Positions 21,301 through 32,791 of a DNA stretch of 64,000 nucleotides are shown here, piece after piece. Both the position numbers and the translations under genes were made by a program. The notes beneath the pieces were generated by a model. It had not been told where the DNA came from. It made no database searches and saw nothing but the letters and a program-made list of their open reading frames with translations. Position 1 is the first letter of the stretch, and every line of letters starts with the position of its first letter. Source of the DNA: Excoecaria cochinchinensis (lineage: Eukaryota; Streptophyta; Magnoliopsida; Malpighiales; Euphorbiaceae); the NCBI GenBank assembly GCA_947683425.1, contig CANTUQ010000161.1, positions 1 through 64,000 on the forward strand. Direction: 5' to 3'.

Positions 21301-21858
21301 GCAACCGGTGCAGTTGAAGCGGCGAATAAGAATGTGAAGAGAATTTTGTCCAAGATGGTTCAGAACTACAAGGATTGGGTAGAAAAGTTACCCTTCGCAC
21401 TTTGGGGATATAGAACAACAGTCAGAACCTCTACAGGGGCAACACCATTCTCTCTGGTATATGGAACTGAAGTAGTTCTGCCGGTTGAAATTGAGCTGAA
21501 ATCATTGAGGGTAGTCATGGAAGCTGAGATTCCTGAAGCAGAATGGGCACAACAACGTTTGTCACAGCTAAATCTGTTGGATGAAAACAGGTTACGAGCC
21601 TATTACCACAACCAAGTTTATCAAAAGAGGCTCGCTCGGTCGTTTGGCAAGAAAGTACGAAAGCACCCGTTGAAGGAGGGGGACTTGGTCTTTAAGATGA
21701 TGAGGCCGGGAGTTCCAGACATACGAGGCAAATTCAGACCAACCTGGGAAGGTCCATTCATTTTGAAAAAGTTGCTAACAAAAGGAGCAGCAATTTTAGC
21801 AGACAGCGATGGGAATGAATTCAAGGACCCGGTCAATGTCGATAGACTTAAAAAATAA
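15388..21858 (+). pseudogene. Gag-Pol polyprotein of Tat/Ogre-type element B, broken by three in-frame TAA codons
   Basis: One frame of 2156 codons with no frameshift. TAA codons lie at 16291-16293 (codon 302, inside the gag core), 18409-18411 (codon 1008, between protease and RT) and 19939-19941 (codon 1518, RNase H end). Domains in order: coiled gag N-terminus; gag core (about codons 223-380); CHHC knuckle C-x2-H-x4-H-x4-C at about 460; protease motif VDDGSS at about 705; G-patch-like segment about 848-890; RT with YVDD (1294-1297); a first RNase H whose catalytic aspartate is lost (YLA where A has YSD); archaeal-type RNase H with FFDG (D1588), NEAEYEA, FGDSS and LADALA; integrase with HHCC finger and D1881, D1942, E1977. 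The likely start is at 15388 or the MANPSNES methionine at 15574. The third stop replaces a glutamine codon still present in fragment L (YLQEAPS). No chromodomain is present. Confidence 0.92.
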
Positions 21859-22900
21859 AATAAAAAAATAAAATAAAAAGAAGAGAATAAATGCCCCACG
21901 GGTCGAAAACCGAAAAGAGGCGGCCTTGCTAAAATTGGACGCCCTGCCAGGGTGAAAACCGAAAAAAAGGCATCCTGGGCAAAAATTAAGGGCCAAGAGA
22001 AAATGTTCAATCGAGAAAACCCGAGAGGGCTGATTGATAACAGGAGTTTGAGGCTGACAAAATCCACTCCGAGATTAGGTGTAGTCATATGCTTTTGAAT
22101 TCTTGTCAAATGAAAATCATGTATGATGAAATCATATGGAAATGTACACAATTTCGCAATGAATAAAAGAATATATTTTCATTGTTCTTTCAGTTCTGTC
22201 TTAAAAAGAAATATACCAATTGTTCATCTAATGATTATTGCTCAGTCCTTCATTGGATATGTGCTTTTTGCTATTAATAGAAGCTTTGATGATAACCTTC
22301 TCTAAAAAAAAAAAAAAAAAAAATAAGAAAAAAAAAGGCCGTTAGAGATGAAAACCGTAACTGGCTCTCTAAGCAAAAGTTAGGCCAAAGGGCAGGGTGA
22401 AAACCTGGAAACAGGCAGTCTGCCCTACAAAAAAAAATTAAACAAAAGCCGCTGGATTAGGTTGGGTCCATTCCAGGCAAAAATTAGGCAAAGGGTTGTG
22501 TGAAAATCCCCTAAGGGACGCATTTCCCGCAAAGAAAAATTAGTGTGAAAATCCACAAGGGACGCACTACCTTTAAAACAATGACATTCAATGCCTGGAG
22601 CAATAGGGCGACGTTATTTCGGATGATCTTCTTTCAATCATATAACATACAACACAGAACATGAAACAGAATCCCGGGTAAGTGATCATTGACCAGGGGG
22701 CAAAGGATGTACACCGGACGTCTCTTTCAGAAAACTTGTCGACGATCCTTAGGATTCAGGGGGCATTGTAGAGCAAATAAGCTACAACCTCAGCAAACCT
22801 TGGACCACCTAGGGCACAACCTATACATTTTTGCAAGCATTTGCATTCCATATCATGCACACATGATTTCTTGTATATTCCTATGCATACAATCTTGCAG
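21859..22900 (+). other. Element B 3' UTR with repeated GAAAAYC motifs
   Basis: No ORF of note. At least seven copies of a GAAAACC/GAAAATC motif, usually after GGGTR or GTGT and before a purine-rich GGC or GGGACGC word (21907, 21951, 22008, 22347, 22398, 22500 and 22543, all approximate). It includes a 20-base A run near 22302. The segment is conserved on the minus strand in element I (26540-27620). Confidence 0.65.
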
Positions 22901-22980
22901 GAGAAATCGGCGGGGAACACCAACAAAAGCCGAGTGACGACACCAGTCCAAGCATCGAAACGACCACAGCATTACCTATT

Positions 22981-23305
22981 CACAGCAGTTAGCATGATGG
23001 CAGCATTACCCACAAGAGGTTAGCACGACCACGGCAACACCAATGCACAGCAGTTAGCACGATGGCGGCACTACCCACAAGAGGTTAGCACGACCACGGC
23101 ATTACCTACTCACAGCAGTTAGCACGATGGCGGCACTACCCACAAGAGGTTAGCACGACCACGGCACTACCAATTCACAGCGGTTAGCACGATGGCGGCA
23201 CTACCCACAAGCGGTTAGCACGACCACGGCACTACCAATTCACAGCAGTTAGCACGATGGCGGCACTACCCACAAGAGGTTAGCACGACCACGGCATTAC
23301 CAGCT
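22981..23305. repeat. 65-bp tandem array in element B 3' UTR
   Basis: Five units at exactly 65-bp steps (CACAG at 22981, 23046, 23111, 23176 and 23241). Each unit holds two half-units sharing GTTAGCACGA...CGGCAYTACC, so the array is built from a dimer of about 32 and 33 bp. No spacers differ in the manner of a CRISPR array. Confidence 0.92.
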
Positions 23306-23428
23306 ACAACCAAAACACGGCAACAACAATCATCATAACTCCATCCAGCAGGAAGATCGCCGCTTCAGGTACGCGTTTCTTTCCTTTTCCTGAATTTTGG
23401 CTCACCTAGGCACCCATGCACTAGCCTC

Positions 23429-23446
23429 CCCAAAATTGGGGGCAAC
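23429..23446 (+). other. Element B polypurine tract
   Basis: CCCAAAATTGGGGGCAAC directly precedes the TGTAGACACC start of the 3' LTR. It is identical in form in F, H and J. Confidence 0.85.
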
Positions 23447-25698
23447 TGTAGACACCGGGTCCCGAGTAGCCTTGATCAGGATTACCCGATGATGAAATTT
23501 AGCTATGCCGGCTTAGAGGCAAAAAGATTGGAGTTCGGAAGTGATTTTTCCTTGTCTTTTCGATGAGCAAAAAGTGTATTTTAAAAATATTTTTAAAATT
23601 ATTTTGGAGAATAAAAAGTGTGTTTTAGGTTGAGGGTATTTTATATAAAAATTTAAAATTTAAAATTTAAAAAAAATAAAAATAAAAATAAAAAATTACC
23701 CGAAAAGCACGGCTGTGCTTTGCGCTGCACTGCGCGCAGTGCGCGCGCGAAAGCACGGCCGTGCTTTCTTGCTGTGCTTTGCGTGTAGCGCGCACTGCGC
23801 GCGTTTCTCGCGTGCAGTCGCCCATATTCGCCCCATTTCGCCCCATTTTCGACCCCACTTGTTTTTTAACGATTTTTGGACGGTTTTGGGTGGTTTTTGG
23901 GTAGTTTTTGAGGGTTAAAACACTAGAAAAAATTCAGAAACAAGGGGGGAACGGATTAAGAATTTTTGAGAGCAAAAAACTGATTTTTTTGGTTTTTACT
24001 TAGAGAGAAAAAATCAATCTTTACATACTTGTTTTTTAGAGTTTTTCTTCAAGTCTCCAAGCATTTTCCAAGCATTTTCACAAGGAAGAGACAAGGAATT
24101 CAAGACTTCTACCTTCAATTCTTCAAAACTGAATTTGAGGGTAATTATTCTTGGTTTTACTCATTAATTCTCTTGTTAATTTCATTTATTTTTGCTTCCA
24201 ATTAACACATTAAACATGTAAATTCTCTTAGTCTCCATATTCTTCTTCTTATTTTTATCTTTAACAAGTAAATTCTTTTAAGTTTTATTATATTATTTTC
24301 ATATCAAATTATTTTTTGTCCATGTTATTATGCATGTTTAATCTAGTTTGTCAATATCTTTGATTTCTTTATGTTATATCATGATTATTATTATGTTTGC
24401 ATGTGTTAAATATCATTAAAATTTTTACTAGACTTGTTTATTATTATCATTAGGTGCAAGTATCATTAATGTTATTGTTCATATTTTGCATGTATGCTAA
24501 AGTTCAAATTTATTTTCTTATGCCTTTATGATAGATATTACTTTAAGCTTTATTATGCATGTTAAGTTTTATTATTCTTATGTTACATATTCATGCACAT
24601 TTTAGGAGCAATAAAATTGATTATCACTAATTTTCCATGCATGTCAATCACTATTATTAACAAGTTGCATTTGCCATGATATTTTCTCACTTTACGCATG
24701 TTAAATTGCATCATGATTATTTTTATGCATGTCATATTTTCATTGCATATATTATCCTTTATGTCATATTATTTCCTTGTGTTAATTTCTAACATCAATT
24801 TTTCTTATTTGATTTTTGGTTGCAAATCATTGTTTTATTCTCATTTGAGCACCCATGCACGTGAAGGAGGAGTTGCGGGGTTTGGTATTTTCTTTATACA
24901 TTTTTAAATTTTCATTTTATTTTAATTTCCTTGTATATATTCATTGAATAAAATGTTTTCTTATGCGCACCTAAATGAAAAATCACAAAAATAGTTTTAC
25001 TAAATTAATTTAGATTTTTCATAATAAAATGGGACCAATGTCCTAATTTTCATCCCAAATAAATCATCATATCCAAAATGTTTTCTTTAATTGTGCATGC
25101 GGGGACCAATGTCCTCATAATTAATAAATTCCCTGGTTTTATGTATGTTTGCACTTTTAAATGGGAGTTGTATTCCGCTCCTGGTATTATTGTAATTTAC
25201 CTTTGATGTTATTTTTGATATGTTTATCCTATCGCGTTCAATGTGAATATTTGCGCTTTTAAATTAAAATAGCATCGTGTGGAGAGAGAGCGAATTAATG
25301 ATAATTAAAATTTTATCATAAATTAATCGAGGTAGAAATAGATGAGAAATCCCGGACCCAGCTCTGGTCTTTGGGCTCAAGAGGTTAGAGGTCATCCTTC
25401 AAGATACTTCTTGAGTCACGAGGCTTTAGCGCTAATCCTAGGCTCCTTAGGGTGAGGAGTACACCTTCCATGATCCCTCTAGCTGGCCCAAAATGGATAC
25501 CAAGCGCAGTCTTAGGCTCTCCGAGGCGAGAGAAACTTTCCCAATGTTCTATTGGGTGGCGACTCCATGAAACCTCCGTGTTGCTCAACATAGACGCACT
25601 TGCGATTCATCGCAAGCTGTCAACGGACCCACAAATGCCCCGATCGCCCTCAAGCGGGCGGTCCCATGGGCGGCCGCGGGGATCCGGCGCGCGTCACA
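23447..25698 (+). repeat. Element B 3' LTR, 2252 bp
   Basis: Direct repeat of 12347-14633. About 30 of the 35 bp of length difference fall in the palindrome cluster (23700-23815); the rest includes a shorter ATT microsatellite-like stretch near 24465. It is followed by GTAAT. Confidence 0.95.
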
Positions 25699-25703
25699 GT
25701 AAT
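25699..25703 (+). repeat. Target-site duplication of element B (right)
   Basis: GTAAT, matching 12342-12346. Confidence 0.9.
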
Positions 25704-25773
25704 GCTAAAGAAATGATCTCCTTAAGTCACCGTAGAGACTGAGGAATGATTTTCATCCTTCTGGGTGATGCAT

Positions 25774-26200
25774 TGAGTCTGCTCCAGACTTACAGAATGC
25801 GAGAGTTGCTCTTCTGAGCTGCACCGAATCTGCTCCAGACTTACAAAGTGCGGGGGTTCCATCTCCTAATGGTGATGCGCCGAGTCTGCTCAAGACTTAC
25901 AAAATGCAAGGATTGCTCTTCTGAGCTGCACTGAGTCTGCTCCAGACTTACAAAGTGAGAGGGTTCCATCTTCTGATGCTGGTGCACCGAGTCTGCTCCA
26001 GACTTACAAAACGTGAGGATTGCTCTTCTGAGCTGCACCGAGTCTACTCCAGACTTACAAAGTGTGAGGGTTCTGTCTCCTGATGGTGATGCGCCGTGTC
26101 TGCTCCAAACTTACAAAATGCGAGGATTTCTCTTCTGAGCTGCACCGAGTCTACTCCAGACTTACAAAGTGTGAGGGTTCCATCTTCAGATGGTGATGGT
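25774..26200. repeat. Tandem array in element I 3' UTR (51 + 56 bp dimer)
   Basis: The core GAGTCTGCTCCAGACTTACA recurs at 25774, 25826, 25882, 25933, 25989, 26040, 26096 and 26147. Spacing alternates 51-52 and 56, so a 107-bp dimer is tandemly repeated about four times. Units end alternately in GAGCTGCACC or GGTGATGCGCC. Confidence 0.9.
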
Positions 26201-26439
26201 TTTTACTTAGATATTTCCTGCAAAGTTATGTGAACAGAAGTACATACAAGAAATTGTATGTATATGACATGAGATGTAAATGCTTGCAAAAATGGATAGA
26301 CCATGTCCTAGGCGATCAAGGGTCCGTTAAGGATGCGGCTTGGCTGCTCCACCATGCCCCCAAGGATCCAGAAGAGTGTCATGTTGGCTTTAGGGACTCT
26401 GACCCGAAACTTGTTCTGAAAAACTCGTTAGGTGTGCAT

Positions 26440-27690
26440 CTTTGACCCCCGGTCAATGAGCATATACCCAGGATTCTGACTCATATCCCTGCATCTGAAG
26501 TAATGCCGCCTTACCGCTCCGGGCATCGAAAGTCATCAATTAAAGGTAGTGCGTCCCTTGTGGATTTTCACACTAGCTTTTCTTAGCGGGAAATGCACCC
26601 TTTTCGGATTTTCACATAACCCTGTCCCTTATTTTTTGCCTGGAATGGACACAACCCAATCCAGTGGCTTTTATTATTTTTTTTTGTAGGACAGACTGCC
26701 TGTTTCCCGGTTGTCACCCTACCTTTTGGCCTAATTTTTGCTTAAAGAATTACGGTTTTCATCTCTAACGGCTTTTTTTTTTAGGCGTGGCTATAAGAAA
26801 AAACTGAAGCTACTATTAGAGCCTCCTTCTATAGCAATCAGCAATTACTCGCTGAGATATCTTCCCCTAAACAATGATTATATCCCCTTGCCCGCTCTGA
26901 CGAAGGTGTTGTTCAATTGTGTGAGGGGGCTAACAAGGGTCAACTCCCGGTGCCCCTGGCTCTCCTTTCTGTTCTCTTGTGTGGATTTCCCAAGACCACT
27001 TTCGATATCATCGCCTATTGCATTTGAAAGTTCGGGGGGATTCTAGATGTCATGAGGCATCCTTTATCTTTTTAGGGTAGCATCTTATCCTCGGCCTTCA
27101 CCCCTGAGTATCATAGCCCTTAGACATAGCTGCTTATAAAAATCGTCGCATTACAGGTCAGAGACTACACCTTCGCTTCCATAAGTTCATACAAGAGAAG
27201 GGTACTTAGCCCCTGATAGATAATAGGACCCATCGGCTTAGGCATCTGGCCGGCGAGAGCAGAAGCAAAGTAGCCATTTAGATTTTACACATTCAGTAAC
27301 GGATGATGTTTCTCTTCTTATAAAAGAACTAGGAAATGATGAGTTAAACTGCTTTTATTTTATATCCTTCAACAAAATTATGTACATTTCAGTATGATTT
27401 CTCCATGCATGATCGCCATTTAACATCGATTCAGAATGCAAAATTACATCTAATCTCGGAGTGGATCTTGTAAGCATTAGACTCCTATTTCCAATCAGCC
27501 CTCTCGGGTTTTCTCGATTCGACATTTTCTCTCAATCCTCTAATTTTTACCCAGAGTGCCTTTTTCGATTTTCACCCTGACAAGGTACCCAATTTTAGCA
27601 AGGCCGCCTTTTTTCTATTTTCAACCTACAGGGCATTTATTCTCTTCTTTTGATTTTTAGTCTTTAGCCACGGACCTTCTTTGGTCTGTT
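26440..27690 (-). other. Element I 3' UTR
   Basis: Minus-strand counterpart of the B 3' UTR. It includes the RTGAAAAYC motifs (seen here as GGATTTTCAC, GGTTTTCATC and similar), a TTGGGTTGTGTCC-type block and CGAGAAAACCCGAGAGGGCTGATTG. The middle, about 26790-27300, has no match I recognise and no credible coding frame. Confidence 0.65.
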
Positions 27691-28215
27691 GACGTTGATC
27701 TGTTATCCGAGTTCATCTTCATTGTTGTTTATTAGAACCGCTGCCCCTTTGGAAAAAATCTTCTTAGGAGCAAATGGGTCTTCCCCTGTCGGACTGAATT
27801 TACTTCACATGTCTAGAAAATCAGGTCTCATTTGCCTGAAGACCAAATCTCCCTCTTTTGGTGAGTGTTTCCTGACCGTCTTTCCAAACGATCGAACAAG
27901 GTGTTTTCTGATGGATCTGATTGCGGTAGTAATCCCATAATCTATTTTCGTTTAACGTGTTTAGCTGCTATAGCCATTGCTTCCATAACTACCCTTAAAG
28001 ATTTGATGTGCTTCGACAGGCAGTAGTGCTTTCACCCCAAGTATCGAGGAATAAAGTGTGACTTTTGTAGGGGTTCCGACTGTAGACCCCAGCGTGGATC
28101 TCCTCTATAACCTTCCTTGCCTTCTTCTCGTCTAAGCACCTCAATTGTATATCATAAGCTTACCTCTTGTACTGCACACCCTCTACACTGATTAATTGGG
28201 CGCATAGCTTGTGAA
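27690..28215 (-). pseudogene. Element I integrase remnants
   Basis: 27700-27910 on the minus strand encodes the integrase C-terminus (GDLVF...MRPD.L with SFG near the start), matching codons about 2070-2130 of B. 28080-28190 encodes IQLRCL.EKKA.KV.EEIHAGV of the integrase N-terminus. The catalytic core between them is deleted. Confidence 0.65.
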
Positions 28216-28224
28216 TCAATCTTT

Positions 28225-28345
28225 AGGTCCTTTTTAGTAGCCAAGAAAGAGGCAAAATACAGGTATGCGTAGATCAACGGGATTTGAACAAAGCTTGCCC
28301 CCAGAAAACTATCCTTTGCCTTACGTCGATGATCAAATTTTTTTT
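28225..28345 (+). pseudogene. Inverted RT fragment inside element I
   Basis: The plus strand reads VAKKEAK, then (after a frameshift) VCVDQRDLNKACP and YPLPYVDDQ, matching the RT of B at about 18945-19035. Everything around it is minus-strand Tat sequence, so this 120-bp piece is inverted. A T-rich run (28337-28400) borders it. Confidence 0.6.
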
Positions 28346-28519
28346 TCTTTTCTTTCTCTCTTTTTTTTTCTTTTCTTATTGTTTATTTTTTCGCTCCCCA
28401 ATAAGCTTCCTCCAAATCCTGATAGTTTACACATATGCGCACTTCTCTTCTTAACCATTTGGGATGTCGTTGATCCACCTAGTTGGGCATTGCGCTTTAA
28501 TAAAAAAATTTAGCCCTGG

Positions 28520-28780
28520 TTCTGCTTGTGGATTCTGCCTTTTAACCTTTCCTGTCCCTCCTAGCTTGAATCTTCTGAGCTTCTGCTTGGCTGGTTAATG
28601 ATTGGGATACACTAGCATAGCATGTTCGGCGGCCCCATAATCATCTCCTGACATGTCTTCATAGGTCCAGGCAAAGACTTTTTATTTCATTTTTTTTCAT
28701 TCTCTCAAATTTTAATCTCTATTCCAGAGTCATAACCGATGCTATCAAGATTTTATTCGGGTTCTCTAAAGTTCTGAGAC
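28520..28780 (-). pseudogene. Element I protease/RT linker remnant
   Basis: The reverse complement has FERIL and VFAWTYEDM text matching B at 18690-18760, then a decayed stretch. No intact frame. Confidence 0.55.
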
Positions 28781-29008
28781 TAAATGAAATGGCATCATTT
28801 GAATCATTATTAAATATGAATGTGTCATAATTATGCATAGCAAAATCACAAGAAAATATCACACAGATGAGTGAAATCATTCATTTCATTTAATAAAAAC
28901 TAGAATAAAAAACATCGTCATTAAATAGTTCAAAAATAAAAAAGAGCATCTAAATAGCTAACATCCTCCTTTCTTGCTAACACGGATGCTGTAGTCGATG
29001 GTCTATCC

Positions 29009-30004
29009 TCACTTTCGGGAACCATTCCCCTCACCTCTTAGCTCCTCATCAATTAAGTATATAACTTCCCTTCTTAAAATTTGGCACCCATTAGTCTCAT
29101 GCTCGGTATGCTGACAGTAGGCACAATACAGATCTGCAAGGTGATTGGGACGCCCTTGGCTCCTGACAGGTTGGGCCAGCATTGGCCATATTTTCACCTT
29201 GCTAGCAAAATGAGCGAGGTATTTAGACAAGGGCTTCTCCAGTATAGCATAGTAACTTTGAGTCATTCTGAAGGTCAGGGCCCATATGGCTCTAAAGTTT
29301 TTTCCATCGCTACCGAAAAAACTTGAGATCCCATGACTACCTTGTCGGCATTCAGGATCTGTGATCTGGTTATTATCAATCAGATCCTGAATCTCATGCC
29401 TCAGCTTAGCATAATTATCCGTCACATGGCCAGTGTGCTGGTGGTAGGTGCAGTACTCATTGTCCTTATGCCCAGGCTGCCCCCGGGTCTTGGCCGGCTT
29501 GGGAGGCATTGGCTGTAACATCCTCTTCTTCATCAGCCTTTCCAGGACCAAAGATAAAGGTTTACCCAAGTCAGAGTAGTGCCTTCGAGCTGTCTCAATC
29601 ATTGGTGCTTTCCCTATCCTTCGGGTACCACTGCTATTACTATAGTGACCAACTTCTAGACTGGCGGTGTCAACAGTAGTCTCATCAAGAGGCACCCGGG
29701 TAGTTGCAAGCTTGGACCTCACAATCTCTTCTTCCAGATCAGCTAGTTTTCTTTTGGTGTTTGAGGGACAGAGGAGGCTCATCGACTATAAAGGCTCTGG
29801 TCCTTTTGCTCTTCCCACTTGTACGATTAGTGAGTCGAGTGGTGCCTTGCCCCTAGGTTCGGGAGTGGATGAAAACATTACAGCCGTAGTTGCATGATCC
29901 TTTTTAATCATAGCAAGCTCAGCCTGGTTAAGGGTAGTCGCCATAAGTTGAGTTTGAAGAACTAGGGCCATGACATCCATCCTCTCTTTAATTGTGGCCA
30001 ACAA
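29009..30004 (-). pseudogene. Element I gag remnant with two knuckle modules
   Basis: The minus strand has an N-terminal piece (29786-30004) and a larger open stretch (29009-29782). The latter carries GKPLSLVLERLM...GQPGHKDNEYCTYHQHTGH followed by a second, diverged module EKPLSKYLAHFA...GRPNHLADLYCAYCQHTEH. B has only one such module. The gag core present in B (DGTSDP to RWR) is missing between the two pieces. The strand and order fit element I. Confidence 0.7.
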
Positions 30005-30099
30005 TCTCTTTTCAATCTCCTCAAACCTTCTATCTATCTCTTGGGTTATTCAGGCATGAGTCTGTTCGATCTGTCGCAAATGATCAGCCATTTCTAATG

Positions 30100-30351
30100 C
30101 CTGTGGATATTCTGATAAAGATGCTATATCTCTACCAACCACTTTGAACTCTATCTACTTTTCAAGCAACTACTGGGATCCCAAAACCTCCAAGGCAAAT
30201 AGTCTATAATGGCTAAAGAAAATAAAAGGGGTTAGAATGATGCATGGATGACATGTACAATGCAAGATCGTGAGTTATGCAGCATTTCACAACCACATAC
30301 GAGCAAGTAGATCCTTCCAACCTTATTTCTCTCGCACATGAGGTGAATATA
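30100..30351 (-). other. Element I leader, part 1
   Basis: No coding frame of note. The reverse complement of 30300-30351 matches the end of the B leader at 15300-15350 (AAGGTTGGAAGGATCTA). It is interrupted by element C and continues at 40013. Confidence 0.6.
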
Positions 30352-30356
30352 GTCTC
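30352..30356 (+). repeat. Target-site duplication of element C (left)
   Basis: GTCTC, repeated at 40013-40017. Confidence 0.88.
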
Positions 30357-30744
30357 TGTAACACCCCCTTCCCATACATAGGCAATCGCATCCGCTAAGG
30401 AGTGAGATGCCGTATGAGACAAGGTGTCACCAAACAGAAACAAAGCAAAGTATACATCCATTCATAACATACATTCAACATTACAGCATAATTAAAAACT
30501 TTACATGCAGAAAACAAAAACTGATCATGCATTACTATAATTAAACTATTACAATAATGTTCTGATCAGCAAGCTGATACCAAAATAATATTACATATAC
30601 AAAATATAGTTACAAAAGCGGAAGCTGATACAGAGAGTTCTATATAAAGAGAATCAATAACTGATACAAAACTGAGCCCTACACTAATCCCTTCTGTGTT
30701 GGCTTGATGACGGCGACTCTCTCTAAGCAAAACGTCTTCCGCAC

Positions 30745-30791
30745 CTGCACGGGTAAACACACCGTGCTAAGCGATAAAACGCTTAGTGGGG
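30745..30791 (-). promoter_or_regulatory. Conserved LTR double hairpin (C, 3' LTR)
   Basis: On the minus strand: CCCCACTAAGCG-TTTTAT-CGCTTAG, then GCACGG / CCGTGC and CAG. Confidence 0.6.
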
Positions 30792-31512
30792 AAACACACA
30801 TAAATTATGGACGGCCACTCACAGTGGTTGTCAAGGCATATCACATTCACAATGGCAGAATGCAAGGACTATTGCATAATTCATATAAACATGCTTGTAT
30901 TTAAAAGCCAAACATTCAGTACCTTATAATCATATACATTACAGAATAAACCAGCATGTATTTCATCATTAACTCATTCAGATATTCCATTCAAAGCCAG
31001 ATCAGATCAGAACAATACCATTAACATTTAAAGAACACCTGCTGACTCTAGACAGTGGATAACGAGTGTACAGACAGTACTTTCCGGGTACGAGCCGATT
31101 ACAGATAGTACATTACGGGTACGAACCGATTAAACCATTTTACTTTTACTTTCACAGATAATTTCAAAAGGGACCTTAAACAAGATCCAATACAGAAAAG
31201 GGTTCGCGAGGAACCAAACGGGGACCTGATCGGGATCCAAACAGAACTATGGGCTGCAGCAACAGACTCTATTAGGCATGCCTAACTATCCACATACTCG
31301 ACTCTAGCAGGTTATACGTCAAACAGATCATATTTCAGGATACAGAATATAATTCATTAGAAAATCATGATATCACGCATATCAAAGCATTAATCAGTAA
31401 GACATGCATCATACAACAGTAAAGTCCATTCAGAAGAAGTACCCAATTCATTTCTGAGTTAAAAACTAGGAAATTTCGGAAAAATGAGCTAAACGGAGAA
31501 ACGGGCGAGGAA

Positions 31513-31868
31513 TGGCTGGTCACTGGCGTGACTGGCCTTCACAACAGGCAGGTCACGGCGTGACCTAGGGTCACGAGTCGTGACCTGCTTGTTTCTCGCC
31601 TATCGCATTGCGTGATCCTCGCGGGTCACGCAATGCTTGTGCAGGTCACGGCGTGACCGAGGGTCACGCGACGTGACGCTGCTTCTCCCTCGCAGATCAC
31701 GTTGCGTGATCTGCCTCTTCCTCGCAGGTCGCACGACGTGACCGAAGATCACGTCGCGTGACTTGCTTCCTCTTCAGCTGGTCACGCGACTGGCTTCTCA
31801 GCAGGCAGGTCACGTCGTGACCAAGGGTCACGCGACGTGACTTGCCTTCCTGCGTAGCGAGTCACGCG
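31513..31868. repeat. GTCACG/CGTGAC palindrome cluster, C 3' LTR
   Basis: Same cluster as 7086-7445 in A, in reverse orientation. One of the few differences between the two C LTRs (CGTCGTGACC against CGCCGTGACC) is here. Confidence 0.75.
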
Positions 31869-32791
31869 ACCTGAAGAAATTCAACAGTATAACGACTTTT
31901 CCAGAATTTCCAGAATTCTCAGAACGCCAATTTCAATCCCAATTTGATTTAAAACCAAACTAACCTGATCTTACCTTCCAGAACTCATCTCAATTCACAT
32001 AATCAATATACATGCAACTCAATTTAGCATTTAAACAATCAAATCAAGACTAATTGATTCAAACTCTTCAAGAGCATATAAACCCTAGAATTTACAGTAA
32101 AACATCAAAATCGCACAAATCACAATCATAAATTCCCAAACCTGGATTCTAACTTCTATCACTTAGCTCCACTTGGTCCAGCAACCTCTTTCCCCTTTGG
32201 ATCACGTGGAGCCTCAGCTAGAACACAAACACAGTAATTTCAACCCTAGATTAAACCTAAACTCAAGGAAGAAGATGAAGATGCAATTTACAGTAAGACA
32301 AAGACTAAATTATGCACTTACCAAGCTAGGAGTAAGAGTGACCAACTTCCACAACCACACTTGATTATCAGAGAGTAGTAATTAGGAAAGGGAACAAGAG
32401 GAAGAATAAGAATGTGAAGTTTGAAAGGAAAACGTGAATCTGATTTTTGTTTCACCTTTCTTTTCCTTCTTTATTCTTTTTCCCAAACCTAATACACATG
32501 TCAATTCCTTGGGTGGTGAAACTTGCTCACTCATACCCTAACTCCACACATTACACACACCTAATGCACTCCTAATTAAATACACCCTACCATGGTATAT
32601 GTAAATGCACACAAATGCAACTCAATTAATTCACACCCTAATACCATGTATGCACCCACATAATAGTTAAACCCCAAAATCATACATTTTACTGAAATAC
32701 CCTTATGAATGCTGTACACATGCGAATGCTTACACATACAGACAGACAGATAGACAGACAGATAGACAGACAGACAGGCGGTCAGACAGGC

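Larger units (their letters stand above)
12347..25698 (+). mobile_element. Element B: full-length Tat/Ogre-type retrotransposon, 13.35 kb
   Basis: LTRs are 2287 and 2252 bp with TG/CA ends and a perfect GTAAT duplication. The order is PBS fitting tRNA-Arg, 0.7-kb leader, one long gag-pro-RT-RH-aRH-IN frame broken only by three TAA codons, 1.6-kb 3' UTR with tandem repeats, PPT. Large size, dual RNase H and a long 3' UTR place it in the Tat/Ogre branch of Ty3. It is inserted in the pre-PPT block of element I. Confidence 0.95.

Noticed and set aside
22981..23305. Regular repeats that could be mistaken for a CRISPR array
   Set aside because: Units are contiguous and nearly identical throughout with no unique spacers; the context is a plant retrotransposon 3' UTR.
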